From: Helicobacter sp. MIT 21-1697
Lineage (GTDB): Bacteria > Campylobacterota > Campylobacteria > Campylobacterales > Helicobacteraceae
Length of the DNA stretch: 61,796 nucleotides
Assembly: GCF_026241255.1 (NCBI RefSeq)
Contig: NZ_JAPHNC010000010.1
Location: 1-61,796 of the forward strand
Reading direction: 5' to 3'
Part shown: one piece after another, positions 18,264 through 26,551 of the stretch
Layout of the letters: each line of letters starts with the position of its first letter
Position numbering within the stretch: position 1 is the stretch's first letter
Program-made: the position numbers and the translations under genes
Notes under the pieces: model-generated
What the model was told of the DNA's origin: nothing
Database searches by the model: none
Seen by the model: only the letters and a program-made list of their open reading frames with translations

Positions 18264-19166
18264 TTACTTAAATTTTTCTATATATCCCTTAATATGCTTA
18301 AGGACTTGAGAATCTATTTTAAGCTCTAGCCTCATTACACTTAATTTTAAACCGCTTTGAAGCAGCTTCACTTCATCTTTGCTTGTTACGAGCAAGCTTG
18401 TGGCATTATATTCTTGCATTGCCTTTTGTAAAGCGTCTTTATCAAATTGCGCGTGATCATTCAGTGTGATTTTCCCTACCACAGAGGGTAAAAACGCATC
18501 AAGCCTTGAAGGGTTGGCAATGGCTGTGAGTAGCAGCATACGCTCGCTTGGAGATTCTATGTGCACCTCTCGCGTATAGTCTATTCCTTCGCGCACAATC
18601 AAATCCGCTTCTTTAAGGGCATTTGGTAGCTCACGATAAATTCCACTTGGCAAAGTTAAAGTAAAATAAGGTTTAAGCAAAGGCTCAAGCACAATATTAA
18701 GCTTGGCGAAGTTAAAGCGAAAACCATCATCTAAAAATATGACTTTTGCACCCATTTGCTTTGCTTTTTCTATGGCTTGGATTCTATTTTTGCACACAAT
18801 CACACTTGCATTGTTAAGCTCTCTCGCGATGAGATAAGGCTCATCTCCAGCTTCTTCTTGTGAGACTTGGATATTGCCCCATTCGCTCACAAGAACAAGT
18901 CCTTTTGATGTGCGTTTATACCCCCTTGATATGATTGCTGCGCGTTCATACATTTTCGCTACCTCAATGATAAAAGGTGTTTTGCCACTGCCACCAGCAA
19001 TGAGATTTCCTACACTCACAATGGGAATACCAAAATCATAGAATCTCGCACATTTTCGCCGCACAAAAGAGCCGATTCCATAAAGTAATGATAAAGGCAA
19101 AAGCGTGAAACTTACAAGCTTTTGGGTGAAATTTGGCTGATAAAAATACGCATCAATCCATCGCAT
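18264..19166 (-). CDS. lpxK: Tetraacyldisaccharide 4'-kinase
   Basis: A 300-residue membrane-associated kinase that phosphorylates the 4' position of the lipid A disaccharide. A hydrophobic N-terminal segment is followed by the P-loop in SVGNLIAGGSGKTPF and the conserved ISRGYKR; EAGDEPYL and FLDDGFRF are further LpxK signatures. AAGGAG precedes the ATG at 19166. It lies 9 bases after nadE, so the two are probably co-transcribed, and 48 bases before bcp. Confidence 0.92.
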   Translation of the reverse strand: MRWIDAYFYQPNFTQKLVSFTLLPLSLLYGIGSFVRRKCARFYDFGIPIVSVGNLIAGGSGKTPFIIEVAKMYERAAIISRGYKRTSKGLVLVSEWGNIQVSQEEAGDEPYLIARELNNASVIVCKNRIQAIEKAKQMGAKVIFLDDGFRFNFAKLNIVLEPLLKPYFTLTLPSGIYRELPNALKEADLIVREGIDYTREVHIESPSERMLLLTAIANPSRLDAFLPSVVGKITLNDHAQFDKDALQKAMQEYNATSLLVTSKDEVKLLQSGLKLSVMRLELKIDSQVLKHIKGYIEKFK

Positions 19167-19175
19167 ATATGCTCC

Positions 19176-20012
19176 TTAAGCTTCGTGTTCTAATTCTAGT
19201 ATAGTTGGCTTGGTGCGTTTAAAGGCATTGTTCCACACACGAGCACTTAGAGATTCTATCATATTGTGTTCAAATCCTGCGTTTTTGAGTTTATGTTTTA
19301 TATGCTCTCGCTCTTTATGCTGCGTAGCTTGAATACCACCTAGCTTTTCAAATGCCCTCAAAAATGCGTCAATGTGTGTATAATCATATCCTAAATCGGC
19401 TTCATCGCTTTGATTGGCAAATAAATCTGCGCTTGGTTTTTTGGCAATAATCTTTTGAGGCACATTAAGCGCAAGCGCAAGCGCAAAAATTTGTGTTTTA
19501 TAAAGTCCGCCAATAGGGTTTATAGCATAAGCTAAATCTCCAAATATTGTGCCATAGCCTAATAGAATCTCACTTTTATTGCTTGTCCCTAATACAAGGG
19601 CATTATCCACATTCGCGCAGTCATAAAGCAAAGCCATACGGATTCTTGCACAAAAATTACCCATACGTATTTTTTGATTTATATCAATATTTTCCATATC
19701 TTTTCCGCTTCCGCTGAAATCCATAGCCTCTTGCTTTGCAAAATGTTGTTGAAATGGAGCAAGTTGAATAATTTTGCTTTTAAGCTCAAGGCTGTGAGCA
19801 AGATTAAGAGCATCATTAAAATGCTCCTCGTTAGAGCTAAGAGAGGGCATAAGAAGCACACGCACATTTTCACTCCCTAAGGCTAAAGTAGCCAAAGTAG
19901 CTACTACTGCAGAATCTATACCGCCACTTAAGCCCAACACTACTTTCTTAAAACCTCTTTCTTGAAGTTGTTTTTGAATAAAATGTATGCAAGGATTCAC
20001 AAAATGTTCCAT
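19176..20012 (-). CDS. nadE: NAD+ synthetase (ammonia-dependent type)
   Basis: A 278-residue enzyme completing NAD+ synthesis by amidating deaminated NAD. The ATP pyrophosphatase loop is LGLSGGIDSAVVA; LGTSNKSE and the C-terminal KKPSADLFANQSDEADLGYDY are characteristic. No glutaminase domain is present, so free ammonia or a separate glutaminase supplies nitrogen. It starts at ATG 20012, about 38 bases after a TATAAT on the minus strand (20055-20050), and is divergent from petA. Confidence 0.94.
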   Translation of the reverse strand: MEHFVNPCIHFIQKQLQERGFKKVVLGLSGGIDSAVVATLATLALGSENVRVLLMPSLSSNEEHFNDALNLAHSLELKSKIIQLAPFQQHFAKQEAMDFSGSGKDMENIDINQKIRMGNFCARIRMALLYDCANVDNALVLGTSNKSEILLGYGTIFGDLAYAINPIGGLYKTQIFALALALNVPQKIIAKKPSADLFANQSDEADLGYDYTHIDAFLRAFEKLGGIQATQHKEREHIKHKLKNAGFEHNMIESLSARVWNNAFKRTKPTILELEHEA

Positions 20013-20041
20013 TTATTTACGCCTTAATTTTTTATCATCTC

Positions 20042-20139
20042 GTATCGTAATTATAATATACTCTAAAAATAAACAAAAAATTTAACAAGAATAAACAACA
20101 TTTAAGCCTTTTTTGCATACGATACTAAGTTTTTATACT
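20042..20139. promoter_or_regulatory. Divergent nadE/petA promoter region with an inverted repeat
   Basis: Minus-strand TATAAT (20055 to 20050) fits nadE. Plus-strand TATACT (20134-20139), with GATACT at 20121-20126 as an alternative, fits petA. GTATCGTA at 20042-20049 and its reverse complement TACGATAC at 20118-20125 form an 8-base inverted repeat touching both promoter zones. A shared operator is possible, but the 68-base separation means it could also be chance. Confidence 0.4.
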
Positions 20140-20162
20140 TCAAATTAGTGAAAGGAGAAAAG

Positions 20163-20672
20163 ATGCAAGACACAAAAAGACGCGATTTTCTAGGAATGGC
20201 TCTAGGTGGTGTTGCTGCTGTGGGTGCTGTGGCATCTCTATATGCAATGAAACGCTCTTGGGACCCATTACCTAGCGTTGTCTCGGCTGGTTTTACGACA
20301 TTTGATTTGAGTGCTTTACAAGAAGGAGTGCTTCAAACAGTGGAATGGAGGGGCAAACCTGTATATATCCTCAAAAAAACTGCTGGCAGTCAAAAAACAC
20401 AAGGACGAGATTTTGAAGTTAATGGTGCAGTATATACGGTGGGGATTCAAATCTGCACCCATTTGGGTTGTATTCCTAGTTTTAATCGGGCTACTCAAGA
20501 ATTTGCTTGTGCGTGCCACGGAGGGCGTTTTGACGCTTCAGGTGTTAATGAAGCTGGCACTCCACCACCGCGTCCTATGGATATTCCACCTTTTAAAATT
20601 GATGGGACTAAAATGGTGTTGGGTGAAGAAGGGCAAGAATATAAAGCTTTGCTTGAAGCAAAAAAGGCATAA
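20163..20672 (+). CDS. petA: Ubiquinol/menaquinol-cytochrome c reductase, Rieske iron-sulfur subunit
   Basis: A 169-residue Rieske protein of the cytochrome bc1 complex. The start is ATG 20163 after AAAGGAGAAAAG. A Tat-type signal anchor is visible: KRRDFLG at residues 5-11 followed by a hydrophobic stretch. The 2Fe-2S cluster boxes are CTHLGC (residues 98-103) and CACHGG (116-121), with both Cys and both His ligands present. It begins the petA-petB-petC operon, with 9 bases to petB. It would oxidise menaquinol in the cytoplasmic membrane and pass electrons to cytochrome c. Confidence 0.96.
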   Translation: MQDTKRRDFLGMALGGVAAVGAVASLYAMKRSWDPLPSVVSAGFTTFDLSALQEGVLQTVEWRGKPVYILKKTAGSQKTQGRDFEVNGAVYTVGIQICTHLGCIPSFNRATQEFACACHGGRFDASGVNEAGTPPPRPMDIPPFKIDGTKMVLGEEGQEYKALLEAKKA

Positions 20673-20681
20673 GGAGAAGAT

Positions 20682-21911
20682 ATGGAAGTGAAAAAAGCTG
20701 AAGGCTTGGTGGATTGGTTAGATCAACGCCTTGCTATCAAGAAATTATTGGAAGTGATGATGACAAAGTATTGGATTCCAAAAAACATCAACTTCCTATG
20801 GGCTATGGGTGTAGTATTGCTCACACTATTCTCATTGCTTGTGGTGTCTGGATTTTTTCTTTTGATGTATTATAAGCCAGATGTAAATTTGGCTTTTGAT
20901 AGTGTTAATCACACAATTATGAGTGAAGTGGCATTTGGTTGGTTATGGCGGCATATCCACGCAGTAGCTGCGAGTATGATATTCCTTATTATCTATATCC
21001 ATATGTTTGTAGCTATTTATTATGGTTCATTCAAAAGAGGACGTGAGATGGTATGGATTGGCGGTATGCTTATTTTTGTTCTTTTCTCTGCAGAAGCATT
21101 TAGTGGATATATGCTTCCTTGGGGACAAATGAGTTATTGGGCTGCTGCAGTTATCACAAACCTTTTTGGGGGTATTCCTGTGATTGGACCTGATGTCGTT
21201 GAATGGGTGCGAGGAAATTTTGTTGTAGCAGATTCTACTTTGACACGATTCTTTATGCTTCACGTATGTCTTTTGCCAATTGTGATTCTTGGTGTAATTG
21301 CATTGCATTTTTATACTTTAAGAATGCCTCACGTGAATAATGAAGATGGAGAGCATATTGATTATGAAGCTGAAGCAAAAAAATATGAAGAGGGCAAAAA
21401 GAAAGAATCTAAAGTCATACCATTTTGGCCTGTATTCCTCTCTAAGGATATTTTTGTTGTGTGTCTGTTTATGATAGGCTTTTTCTATCTTGTGTGTTTC
21501 CATTTTGATTTTGCAATGGACCCTATCAATTTTGATCCAGCAAATAATATGAAAACACCCGCACATATTTATCCCGAATGGTATTTTCTATGGAGTTATG
21601 AAGTATTAAGAGGCTTTTTCTTTAGTGCTGACCTTGGTTTGGCTGCTTTTGGTATCGCACAAGTAGCATTTTTATTTTTACCTTGGCTTGATAGAAGCTC
21701 TGTTGTCGCTCCAGCACATAGACGTCCGGGGTATCTCTTGTGGTTCTGTCTGCTTGTGATAGATATGATAGTGCTTACTATCTTTGGTAAGTTGCCACCA
21801 GAAGGGGCAAATAACTTTATAGGCTTTGTGGCATCTATTGGATTCTTGTTCCTTGTATTTATTGCATTGCCACTTGTAACATTCTTTGAAAATAAGAAAG
21901 GAGCACACTAA
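20682..21911 (+). CDS. petB: Cytochrome b subunit of the bc1 complex
   Basis: A 409-residue multi-span membrane protein carrying two b-type hemes. The heme histidines fall in HIHAVAAS and in the LHVCLLPIVILGVIALHF helix; the quinol-site motif is PEWYFLWSYEVLRG. The length corresponds to a full-length, unsplit cytochrome b rather than the b6/IV pair. A charged cytoplasmic loop (EAEAKKYEEGKKKE) separates the two halves. AAGGAG lies ahead of the ATG, and the next gene starts one base after its stop. Confidence 0.97.
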   Translation: MEVKKAEGLVDWLDQRLAIKKLLEVMMTKYWIPKNINFLWAMGVVLLTLFSLLVVSGFFLLMYYKPDVNLAFDSVNHTIMSEVAFGWLWRHIHAVAASMIFLIIYIHMFVAIYYGSFKRGREMVWIGGMLIFVLFSAEAFSGYMLPWGQMSYWAAAVITNLFGGIPVIGPDVVEWVRGNFVVADSTLTRFFMLHVCLLPIVILGVIALHFYTLRMPHVNNEDGEHIDYEAEAKKYEEGKKKESKVIPFWPVFLSKDIFVVCLFMIGFFYLVCFHFDFAMDPINFDPANNMKTPAHIYPEWYFLWSYEVLRGFFFSADLGLAAFGIAQVAFLFLPWLDRSSVVAPAHRRPGYLLWFCLLVIDMIVLTIFGKLPPEGANNFIGFVASIGFLFLVFIALPLVTFFENKKGAH

Positions 21912-21912
21912 A

Positions 21913-23016
21913 ATGAGAGAAATAAAGATTCTAGCCATTATCGTGGTAATTGTAGGTGTGCTGTATTGGGGTGTAGAGCCTCTTGCTCACGCGACTTTCC
22001 ACCCTGAAGTTGCGAAGGCTGATTTTGAGTTTAAAGATTTAGAGGATATTGATGTGTCTAAAGGCAATGCACAACGCGGTAAAACACTTATAGAAGAAAA
22101 CTGCACTGCTTGCCATACACTCAAAGATGTTGGTATTGCAGGAGGCGAGATGGCAGTATATGTACGAGATGGTAAAGAAGCGACTATCTTTACGCCTGAT
22201 TTATCTACTGCTGGAGCAATTTATAATGAGAAATTTTTAGCAAATCTCATTTTAGACCCAGCAAATACTTTGCATTTGGCTCATAAATTCCCAGATGGTG
22301 ATTTTCCTATGACGCAGTATTTTGGAGCAGAAGATAGCAAGCAAGAAGTTGCTGATATGGTTGCTTATCTCAAATCAATCGGTTCTATTGCGCTCAAAAA
22401 GCAAGTTTTGGAATCTGAAGAATTTGTTGCTAAAAAAGAGAATATTGAAAAGTCAAGTTTTTCTGAGGGGCAAAAACAAAATGAAATTGCCAAACTTGAA
22501 GAAAGTTTGACAAACAAGGCAGTTTTCCTTAATGCTTGTTCTCGTTGCCATACGATGAAATATGATAATACCAAAGCTGTAACTTCGCCGGAGAGTTTGA
22601 GTGTTTATCTTGGTTCTGCTGCACCTGATCTTTCAACAATGATTCGCAGTAAGGGTGCGCATTATTTGGAGTATTTTATTAATGACCCTCAAAAGGTGTC
22701 TTATAAGGCTATTCAAGATGCTATCATTAACAAAGAGGGCTCACTTCCACCAAATGACAAAAGAAGCGAATGGCAAGATGAGCGAGATTATAGCAATCTT
22801 GCTAAAGAGCTTGGTGTTATGCCTGTGGGGCTTTCTATGCCACGTGTAGGATTAAGACAAGACGCACAAGAGCGCGTTGTTGCTTATATAGAATCTATTG
22901 GGGATTCTAAAAAGGAAGAGCGTGAAAGCTTAGGTGTGTATATTATGATTTTCTTTGGTGTGATGAGTGTGCTTGCATATCTTTGGAAACGTCGCGTTTG
23001 GAGTGAAGTGCATTAA
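21913..23016 (+). CDS. petC: Di-heme cytochrome c subunit of the bc1 complex
   Basis: A 367-residue protein replacing cytochrome c1. The start is ATG 21913, nine bases after AAGGAG at the end of petB. The N-terminal hydrophobic segment (about residues 5-20) is a signal/anchor and a second membrane helix lies near the C-terminus. Two heme-binding motifs are seen: CTACH and CSRCH, each in a cytochrome c domain, separated by a charged helical linker. A di-heme c subunit is the known arrangement in Campylobacterota bc1 complexes. Transcription probably ends at the hairpin at 23032. Confidence 0.94.
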   Translation: MREIKILAIIVVIVGVLYWGVEPLAHATFHPEVAKADFEFKDLEDIDVSKGNAQRGKTLIEENCTACHTLKDVGIAGGEMAVYVRDGKEATIFTPDLSTAGAIYNEKFLANLILDPANTLHLAHKFPDGDFPMTQYFGAEDSKQEVADMVAYLKSIGSIALKKQVLESEEFVAKKENIEKSSFSEGQKQNEIAKLEESLTNKAVFLNACSRCHTMKYDNTKAVTSPESLSVYLGSAAPDLSTMIRSKGAHYLEYFINDPQKVSYKAIQDAIINKEGSLPPNDKRSEWQDERDYSNLAKELGVMPVGLSMPRVGLRQDAQERVVAYIESIGDSKKEERESLGVYIMIFFGVMSVLAYLWKRRVWSEVH

Positions 23017-23031
23017 TCTTCTTTAATTTAG

Positions 23032-23063
23032 CTCCCTCTTTGAAAGTTTAAGAAAAGAGGGAG
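23032..23063 (+). terminator. Intrinsic terminator of petABC
   Basis: A perfect 10-bp stem, CTCCCTCTTT with AAAGAGGGAG, encloses a 12-base loop, 15 bases after the petC stop and followed by T-rich ATTCTTCTTT. It is the clearest factor-independent terminator in the window. Confidence 0.8.
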
Positions 23064-23082
23064 ATTCTTCTTTACTACACAA

Positions 23083-23108
23083 TATAATCCTAAGGGCTGA
23101 GGTTCAGC
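23083..23108 (+). promoter_or_regulatory. fdhT promoter (-10) with a GGU-tipped hairpin at the transcript start
   Basis: TATAAT at 23083-23088 predicts a transcript start near 23095. The hairpin GCTGA-GGT-TCAGC occupies 23096-23108, so it would be the first thing in the mRNA, about 28 bases before the fdhT start. A GGU loop is what SelB recognises in bacterial SECIS hairpins, but the stem is short and has no bulged U. The structure is visible; any function is speculative. Confidence 0.4.
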
Positions 23109-23135
23109 TGTATTACATTGGCATAAGGGTTTTTG

Positions 23136-24197
23136 ATGAAAAAAGTTGCATTTTTACCTATTTTGGCAGGGAGTGTATTTGGTATTATTGCTCCATTGCT
23201 TGTTTATTTTGGGAATCCTGCAAATATGGGTATGTGTGCTGCGTGTTTTACTCGCGATATTTCAGGTTCTTTGGGTTTGCATAGCGTAGAGGTTGCGCAA
23301 TATATGCGCCCGGAAATTATTGCGGTAGTGTTTGGTTCTCTCATTAGTGCATTATTATTTAAGACTTTTAACCCTCGTGCTGGGAGTTCTCCCATAACGA
23401 GATTTTTCTTAGGCATTTTTACAATGATTGGTGCTTTAGTTTTTTTAGGCTGTCCTTGGAGAGCATTGCTTAGAATCTCTGCTGGAGATTTGAGTGCATT
23501 AGCAGGAATTGCAGGGTTAATTGTGGGGGTTTTTGTTGGGATTTTCTTTTTAAAGCGAGGCTTTAGCCTAGGTAGAGCCACTTCTTCAAGCAAAATAAAT
23601 GCTTTTATTTTCCCCACTTTTATGTTTGTTTGCTTAGCTCTTTTGATATATAGTATTCAGGTAGAAAAACCTTTGCTTTTGTTTTCAACTTCTGGTGTTG
23701 GATTTGCTCACGCTCCGATTATCATCTCTTTATGTGCTGGGCTTATCGTTGGAGTATTGTTCCAAAAGAGCAAGTTTTGTTCAATTTCAGGCATAAGCAA
23801 TGTAGTTTTTTTGAAGGATACCTCTCTTTTGCAGGGTATTATAGCTTTAGTCTTATTTGCTTTCATAATGAATGTTTTTCTTGGATATTTTCATTTAGGA
23901 TTCACAGGGCAGCCTATTGCTCATAATGATGTTGTGTGGAATTTCCTAGGTATGCTCTTAGCAGGAAGCGCAATGACTTTAGCTGGAGGCTGTCCCGGTA
24001 GGCAGCTGGTTTTAAGTGGAGAAGGAGATGGTGATGCTGCTGTATTTATTATGGGCGCAATAGTTGGGGCGGCACTTGCTCATAACTTTTCCCTCGCCTC
24101 TTCTCCTGCTGGTATTGGAGCAAATGCACCTGTGGCTGTTGTGTTAGGTTTAGTGTTTATCATTATTTTAGGGATTTTTTCTAAGGTGAAAAACTAA
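23136..24197 (+). CDS. fdhT: FdhT/YedE-type membrane transporter, selenium supply
   Basis: A roughly 353-residue integral membrane protein with about ten hydrophobic segments, in the YedE/YeeE family. Each half carries a cysteine-containing motif: FLGCPWRALLR in the first and LAGGCPGRQLVLSGEGDGDA in the second, as expected for a thiosulfate- or selenium-related permease. In C. jejuni the homologous pair Cj1500-Cj1501 (FdhT, FdhU) is required for formate dehydrogenase, which needs selenocysteine. The start is ATG 23136. It follows the petABC terminator with its own promoter and is 11 bases from fdhU. Confidence 0.85.
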   Translation: MKKVAFLPILAGSVFGIIAPLLVYFGNPANMGMCAACFTRDISGSLGLHSVEVAQYMRPEIIAVVFGSLISALLFKTFNPRAGSSPITRFFLGIFTMIGALVFLGCPWRALLRISAGDLSALAGIAGLIVGVFVGIFFLKRGFSLGRATSSSKINAFIFPTFMFVCLALLIYSIQVEKPLLLFSTSGVGFAHAPIIISLCAGLIVGVLFQKSKFCSISGISNVVFLKDTSLLQGIIALVLFAFIMNVFLGYFHLGFTGQPIAHNDVVWNFLGMLLAGSAMTLAGGCPGRQLVLSGEGDGDAAVFIMGAIVGAALAHNFSLASSPAGIGANAPVAVVLGLVFIIILGIFSKVKN

Positions 24198-24208
24198 AGG
24201 AATAAAGA

Positions 24209-24424
24209 ATGATAACAATAGACATAAGGGGGCTTTCTTGCCCTCAACCTGCTATAGAGGTAAGCAATGTGCTTAAAACAAACCCTCAAAGCTTTAAAGT
24301 CATTTGCGACTTAAGTAGTCCCATAGATAATATTATAACAATAACGCAGAATTACTCTTATGCTTTGGTTTCGCAAGAGGGTAAGGAAACAAACAAGATT
24401 CTTTTGTTTTGTAAAACATCTTAG
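24209..24424 (+). CDS. fdhU: FdhU, TusA/YedF-like sulfur or selenium carrier
   Basis: A 71-residue protein of the TusA/SirA fold. The active CPxP motif is present in DIRGLSCPQPAIEVSN near residue 11; the cysteine carries persulfide or selenide. Next to a YedE-type permease this is the standard selenium accessory pair, matching FdhU of C. jejuni. It would pass selenium from the transporter toward SelD; that direction is inference. The molybdenum cofactor genes moaA and mobA in this window serve the same enzyme class. It converges on yceI across a small hairpin. Confidence 0.85.
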   Translation: MITIDIRGLSCPQPAIEVSNVLKTNPQSFKVICDLSSPIDNIITITQNYSYALVSQEGKETNKILLFCKTS

Positions 24425-24454
24425 TGCATTAAAATTTATAGAGTGAGGATAGCA

Positions 24455-24489
24455 TAGATTCTCCTACCTGAAGTGAATAAGAGAATCTA
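24455..24489. terminator. Hairpin between convergent fdhU and yceI
   Basis: TAGATTCTC (24455-24463) pairs perfectly with GAGAATCTA (24481-24489) across a 17-base loop, in the 73-base gap between two convergent stops. No strong U tract follows on either strand, so it may act as a weak or factor-assisted bidirectional terminator. Confidence 0.5.
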
Positions 24490-24497
24490 AGTGAGGG

Positions 24498-25049
24498 TTA
24501 TTTTGTTTGAGCCTCAATTTCAATTTTTATATCAACATTGTCGCCTACCATTGCATTTGCTGTATCAACGCCGATACCAAAATCTTTTCTATTAATCTTG
24601 CCATCAAGGCTAAGAGCAACTGTATCCTTGCCGCTTCTAGGATTTTTCACAGGACCATTAAGCACAACATCAAAAACTACTTTTTTTGTAATATCTCTGA
24701 TTGTAAGGTTTGCTTCCAGCTTTTTGCCATTATGTTTAATGAGCGATAAAGTAGCTTTAGGAAACTTTTTAGAATCAAAGAAATCAGGCGCATTGAGGTG
24801 TTTATCACGCGCTTTGTCATTTGTGTTGATTGAAACTATTTGTGCTTCACCCTCCAAAGCTTTGATATTTTTACCCTCAATATCAAGTGTGCCACTGAAT
24901 TTATCAAGACTCCCCTTAACATTACTGATGGATAAGTGTTTTACGCTAAAACCTACTGATGAATGCCCCGCATCAACTATATAAGGCTCTGCCATAAGTG
25001 ATGTGCTACACAATACGCTTATTGCGCACATAAATACAAACTTTTTCAT
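24498..25049 (-). CDS. yceI: YceI family periplasmic lipid-binding protein
   Basis: A 183-residue secreted protein. The start is ATG 25049, with AAAAGGAG upstream, giving the signal peptide MKKFVFMCAISVLCSTSLMA; longer in-frame starts would bury it. The mature part has the YceI lipocalin-like pattern: YIVDAGHSSVGFSVKHL at its N-terminus, NTNDKARDKHLNAPDFFDSKKFP in the middle and GKINRKDFGIG near the end. Members bind isoprenoid-type or other hydrophobic molecules in the periplasm; the ligand is unknown. Monocistronic. Confidence 0.9.
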   Translation of the reverse strand: MKKFVFMCAISVLCSTSLMAEPYIVDAGHSSVGFSVKHLSISNVKGSLDKFSGTLDIEGKNIKALEGEAQIVSINTNDKARDKHLNAPDFFDSKKFPKATLSLIKHNGKKLEANLTIRDITKKVVFDVVLNGPVKNPRSGKDTVALSLDGKINRKDFGIGVDTANAMVGDNVDIKIEIEAQTK

Positions 25050-25195
25050 ATTACTCCTTTTGTCAGTCATAAATAGTAAAGATTCTGAAAGCAGAATCTT
25101 TAACAGACATAATTCTATCAAAATAAAAAAGGAAATGTTAAACAAAATAATACTTACTCACACCCTAAACACAAAAAGCAGTATTAAATTTATGC

Positions 25196-25201
25196 TAAAA
25201 T
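25196..25201 (+). promoter_or_regulatory. Candidate -10 box for the LolD-like gene
   Basis: TAAAAT preceded by TGC (TGCTAAAAT), 29 bases before the ATG at 25230. A plausible extended -10 in the 180-base divergent interval with yceI. Confidence 0.35.
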
Positions 25202-25229
25202 ATCCGCAGTGTTATAAAAAAGGATAGTT

Positions 25230-25880
25230 ATGAATCCCTTGCTCTATGCGCATAATCTCGCACATCATTTTGAAACCCTACTTTATGAGAATCTTAGCCT
25301 ATCGGTTAATGAGGGCGAAAGTATTGCTATATTGGGGGTAAGTGGTAGTGGTAAATCTACGATTTTAAATAATCTCTCCACACTGCTTCCTCCCAAAAAG
25401 GGACAGGTTTCATTGCTTGGTATTGATGATATTTATGCTCTAAGTGCTAAAGAGCAGCTTGCTTTGCGGCGGTTGCAATTGGGTATTGTGTTTCAAGCGC
25501 ATTATCTTTTTCGTGGCTTTAGTGGTATAGAAAATCTTAAAGTGGCTTCAATTCTTTCAAAACAGCCTATTGATAAGGGGCTTTTAGAATCTTTTGGTAT
25601 TGCAAAAGTTATCCATCAGCCCATAGGACAGCTTAGTGGTGGGCAGCAGCAGCGACTTTCTATTGCTCGTGTGCTGACCAAAAAGCCAAAGATTATTTTT
25701 GCCGATGAGCCAACAGGTAATCTTGATAGACAAACTGCTATTCAGGTTATGAATATTATGTTTGAGTATGTCCGCACCCATAAAGCCGCGCTTATTCTTG
25801 CTACTCACGACCAAGATATAGCCCAATCTTGTGATAAAATCTACCATCTTTATGATAAAGCTTTGCACAGCGTGAAATGA
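25230..25880 (+). CDS. lolD: ABC transporter ATP-binding protein, LolD/MacB type
   Basis: A 216-residue ATPase. The Walker A loop is GVSGSGKST, the signature [15 protein letters not shown] and the Walker [13 protein letters not shown]; the latter form, with EPTGNLD, is typical of the LolD/FtsE/MacB group. LolD drives release of lipoproteins from the inner membrane to the LolA chaperone. The membrane partner (LolC/E-type) is not adjacent, which is common in this group. The assignment as LolD rather than another member is moderate. Confidence 0.8.
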   Translation: MNPLLYAHNLAHHFETLLYENLSLSVNEGESIAILGVSGSGKSTILNNLSTLLPPKKGQVSLLGIDDIYALSAKEQLALRRLQLGIVFQAHYLFRGFSGIENLKVASILSKQPIDKGLLESFGIAKVIHQPIGQLSGGQQQRLSIARVLTKKPKIIFADEPTGNLDRQTAIQVMNIMFEYVRTHKAALILATHDQDIAQSCDKIYHLYDKALHSVK

Positions 25881-25891
25881 AATAGACACTC

Positions 25892-25925
25892 ACATAATTA
25901 TTTGATATTTATTATCATAATTATG
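25892..25925. promoter_or_regulatory. Dyad-symmetric AT-rich site upstream of dedA, possible repressor box
   Basis: CATAATTAT (25892-25900) and its reverse complement ATAATTATG (25917-25925) frame an interior with TGATA and TATCA, giving extended dyad symmetry. It lies 37 bases before the dedA ATG. The composition resembles Fur- or NikR-type operators of Helicobacter, but no exact consensus match is claimed. Confidence 0.35.
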
Positions 25926-25961
25926 TTAAACTTTACATTTTAATTTAATCAAGGAATAAAT

Positions 25962-26534
25962 ATGCAAGATACAATACATTCGCTTGAACAATGGGGTTAT
26001 ATTTTATTGTTTATATATTCATTTGGTGGAGGATATTTGGGGCTTATCACTGCGGGCGTAATGAGTGCGCTTGGGAAAATGGATTTATGCCTAGCAATTC
26101 TTAGCGCTTGTATGGGCAATATATCAGGTAGTTTTTTGCTTAGCTTTCTTGCACGTTATCAAAAAAAAGAGCTTCTTGCCACACTCCATAAACATAGGCG
26201 CAAAATTGCACTCTCACAAATTTGGCTTAAACGTTATGGCTTATGGCTTATTATCTTTAGTAAATATCTCTATGGCATTAAAACTCTTGTGCCTCTTGCC
26301 ATTGGGTTTAGTGGCTTTAATTTAAAGCATTTTTTTATAATCAATGCTTTTTCTTGCGTGTTATGGGCGATAATCGTGGGTTTATGTGGATATTATGCAA
26401 GCAGTGGGGTTATTGCTTTGCTTGAAAAAATTGACGCACATTCGTATGTTATGCCTTTTGTGTTAGTTATACTTGGCATCTTTATGTATATTCTTATAGC
26501 CCAAGTTTCTAAAAAGGCAAAAAAAGGTTTGTGA
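25962..26534 (+). CDS. DedA family membrane protein
   Basis: A 190-residue inner-membrane protein of the DedA superfamily, members of which act as lipid-carrier or phospholipid flippases. The conserved re-entrant region is recognisable as SKYLYGIKTLVPLAIGFSGF, followed by FFIINAFSCVLWA and a C-terminal hydrophobic helix. Four to five hydrophobic segments are seen. It is preceded by a dyad-symmetric AT-rich site and converges with the Sel1-repeat gene, whose stop is 18 bases away. The specific substrate is unknown. Confidence 0.8.
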   Translation: MQDTIHSLEQWGYILLFIYSFGGGYLGLITAGVMSALGKMDLCLAILSACMGNISGSFLLSFLARYQKKELLATLHKHRRKIALSQIWLKRYGLWLIIFSKYLYGIKTLVPLAIGFSGFNLKHFFIINAFSCVLWAIIVGLCGYYASSGVIALLEKIDAHSYVMPFVLVILGIFMYILIAQVSKKAKKGL

Positions 26535-26551
26535 ATTGATATAAGAGAGTA

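Noticed and set aside
23083-23108. Claiming a true SECIS element
   Set aside because: Only the GGU loop matches; the stem is short and there is no in-frame UGA beside it. It is kept as a low-interest question only.
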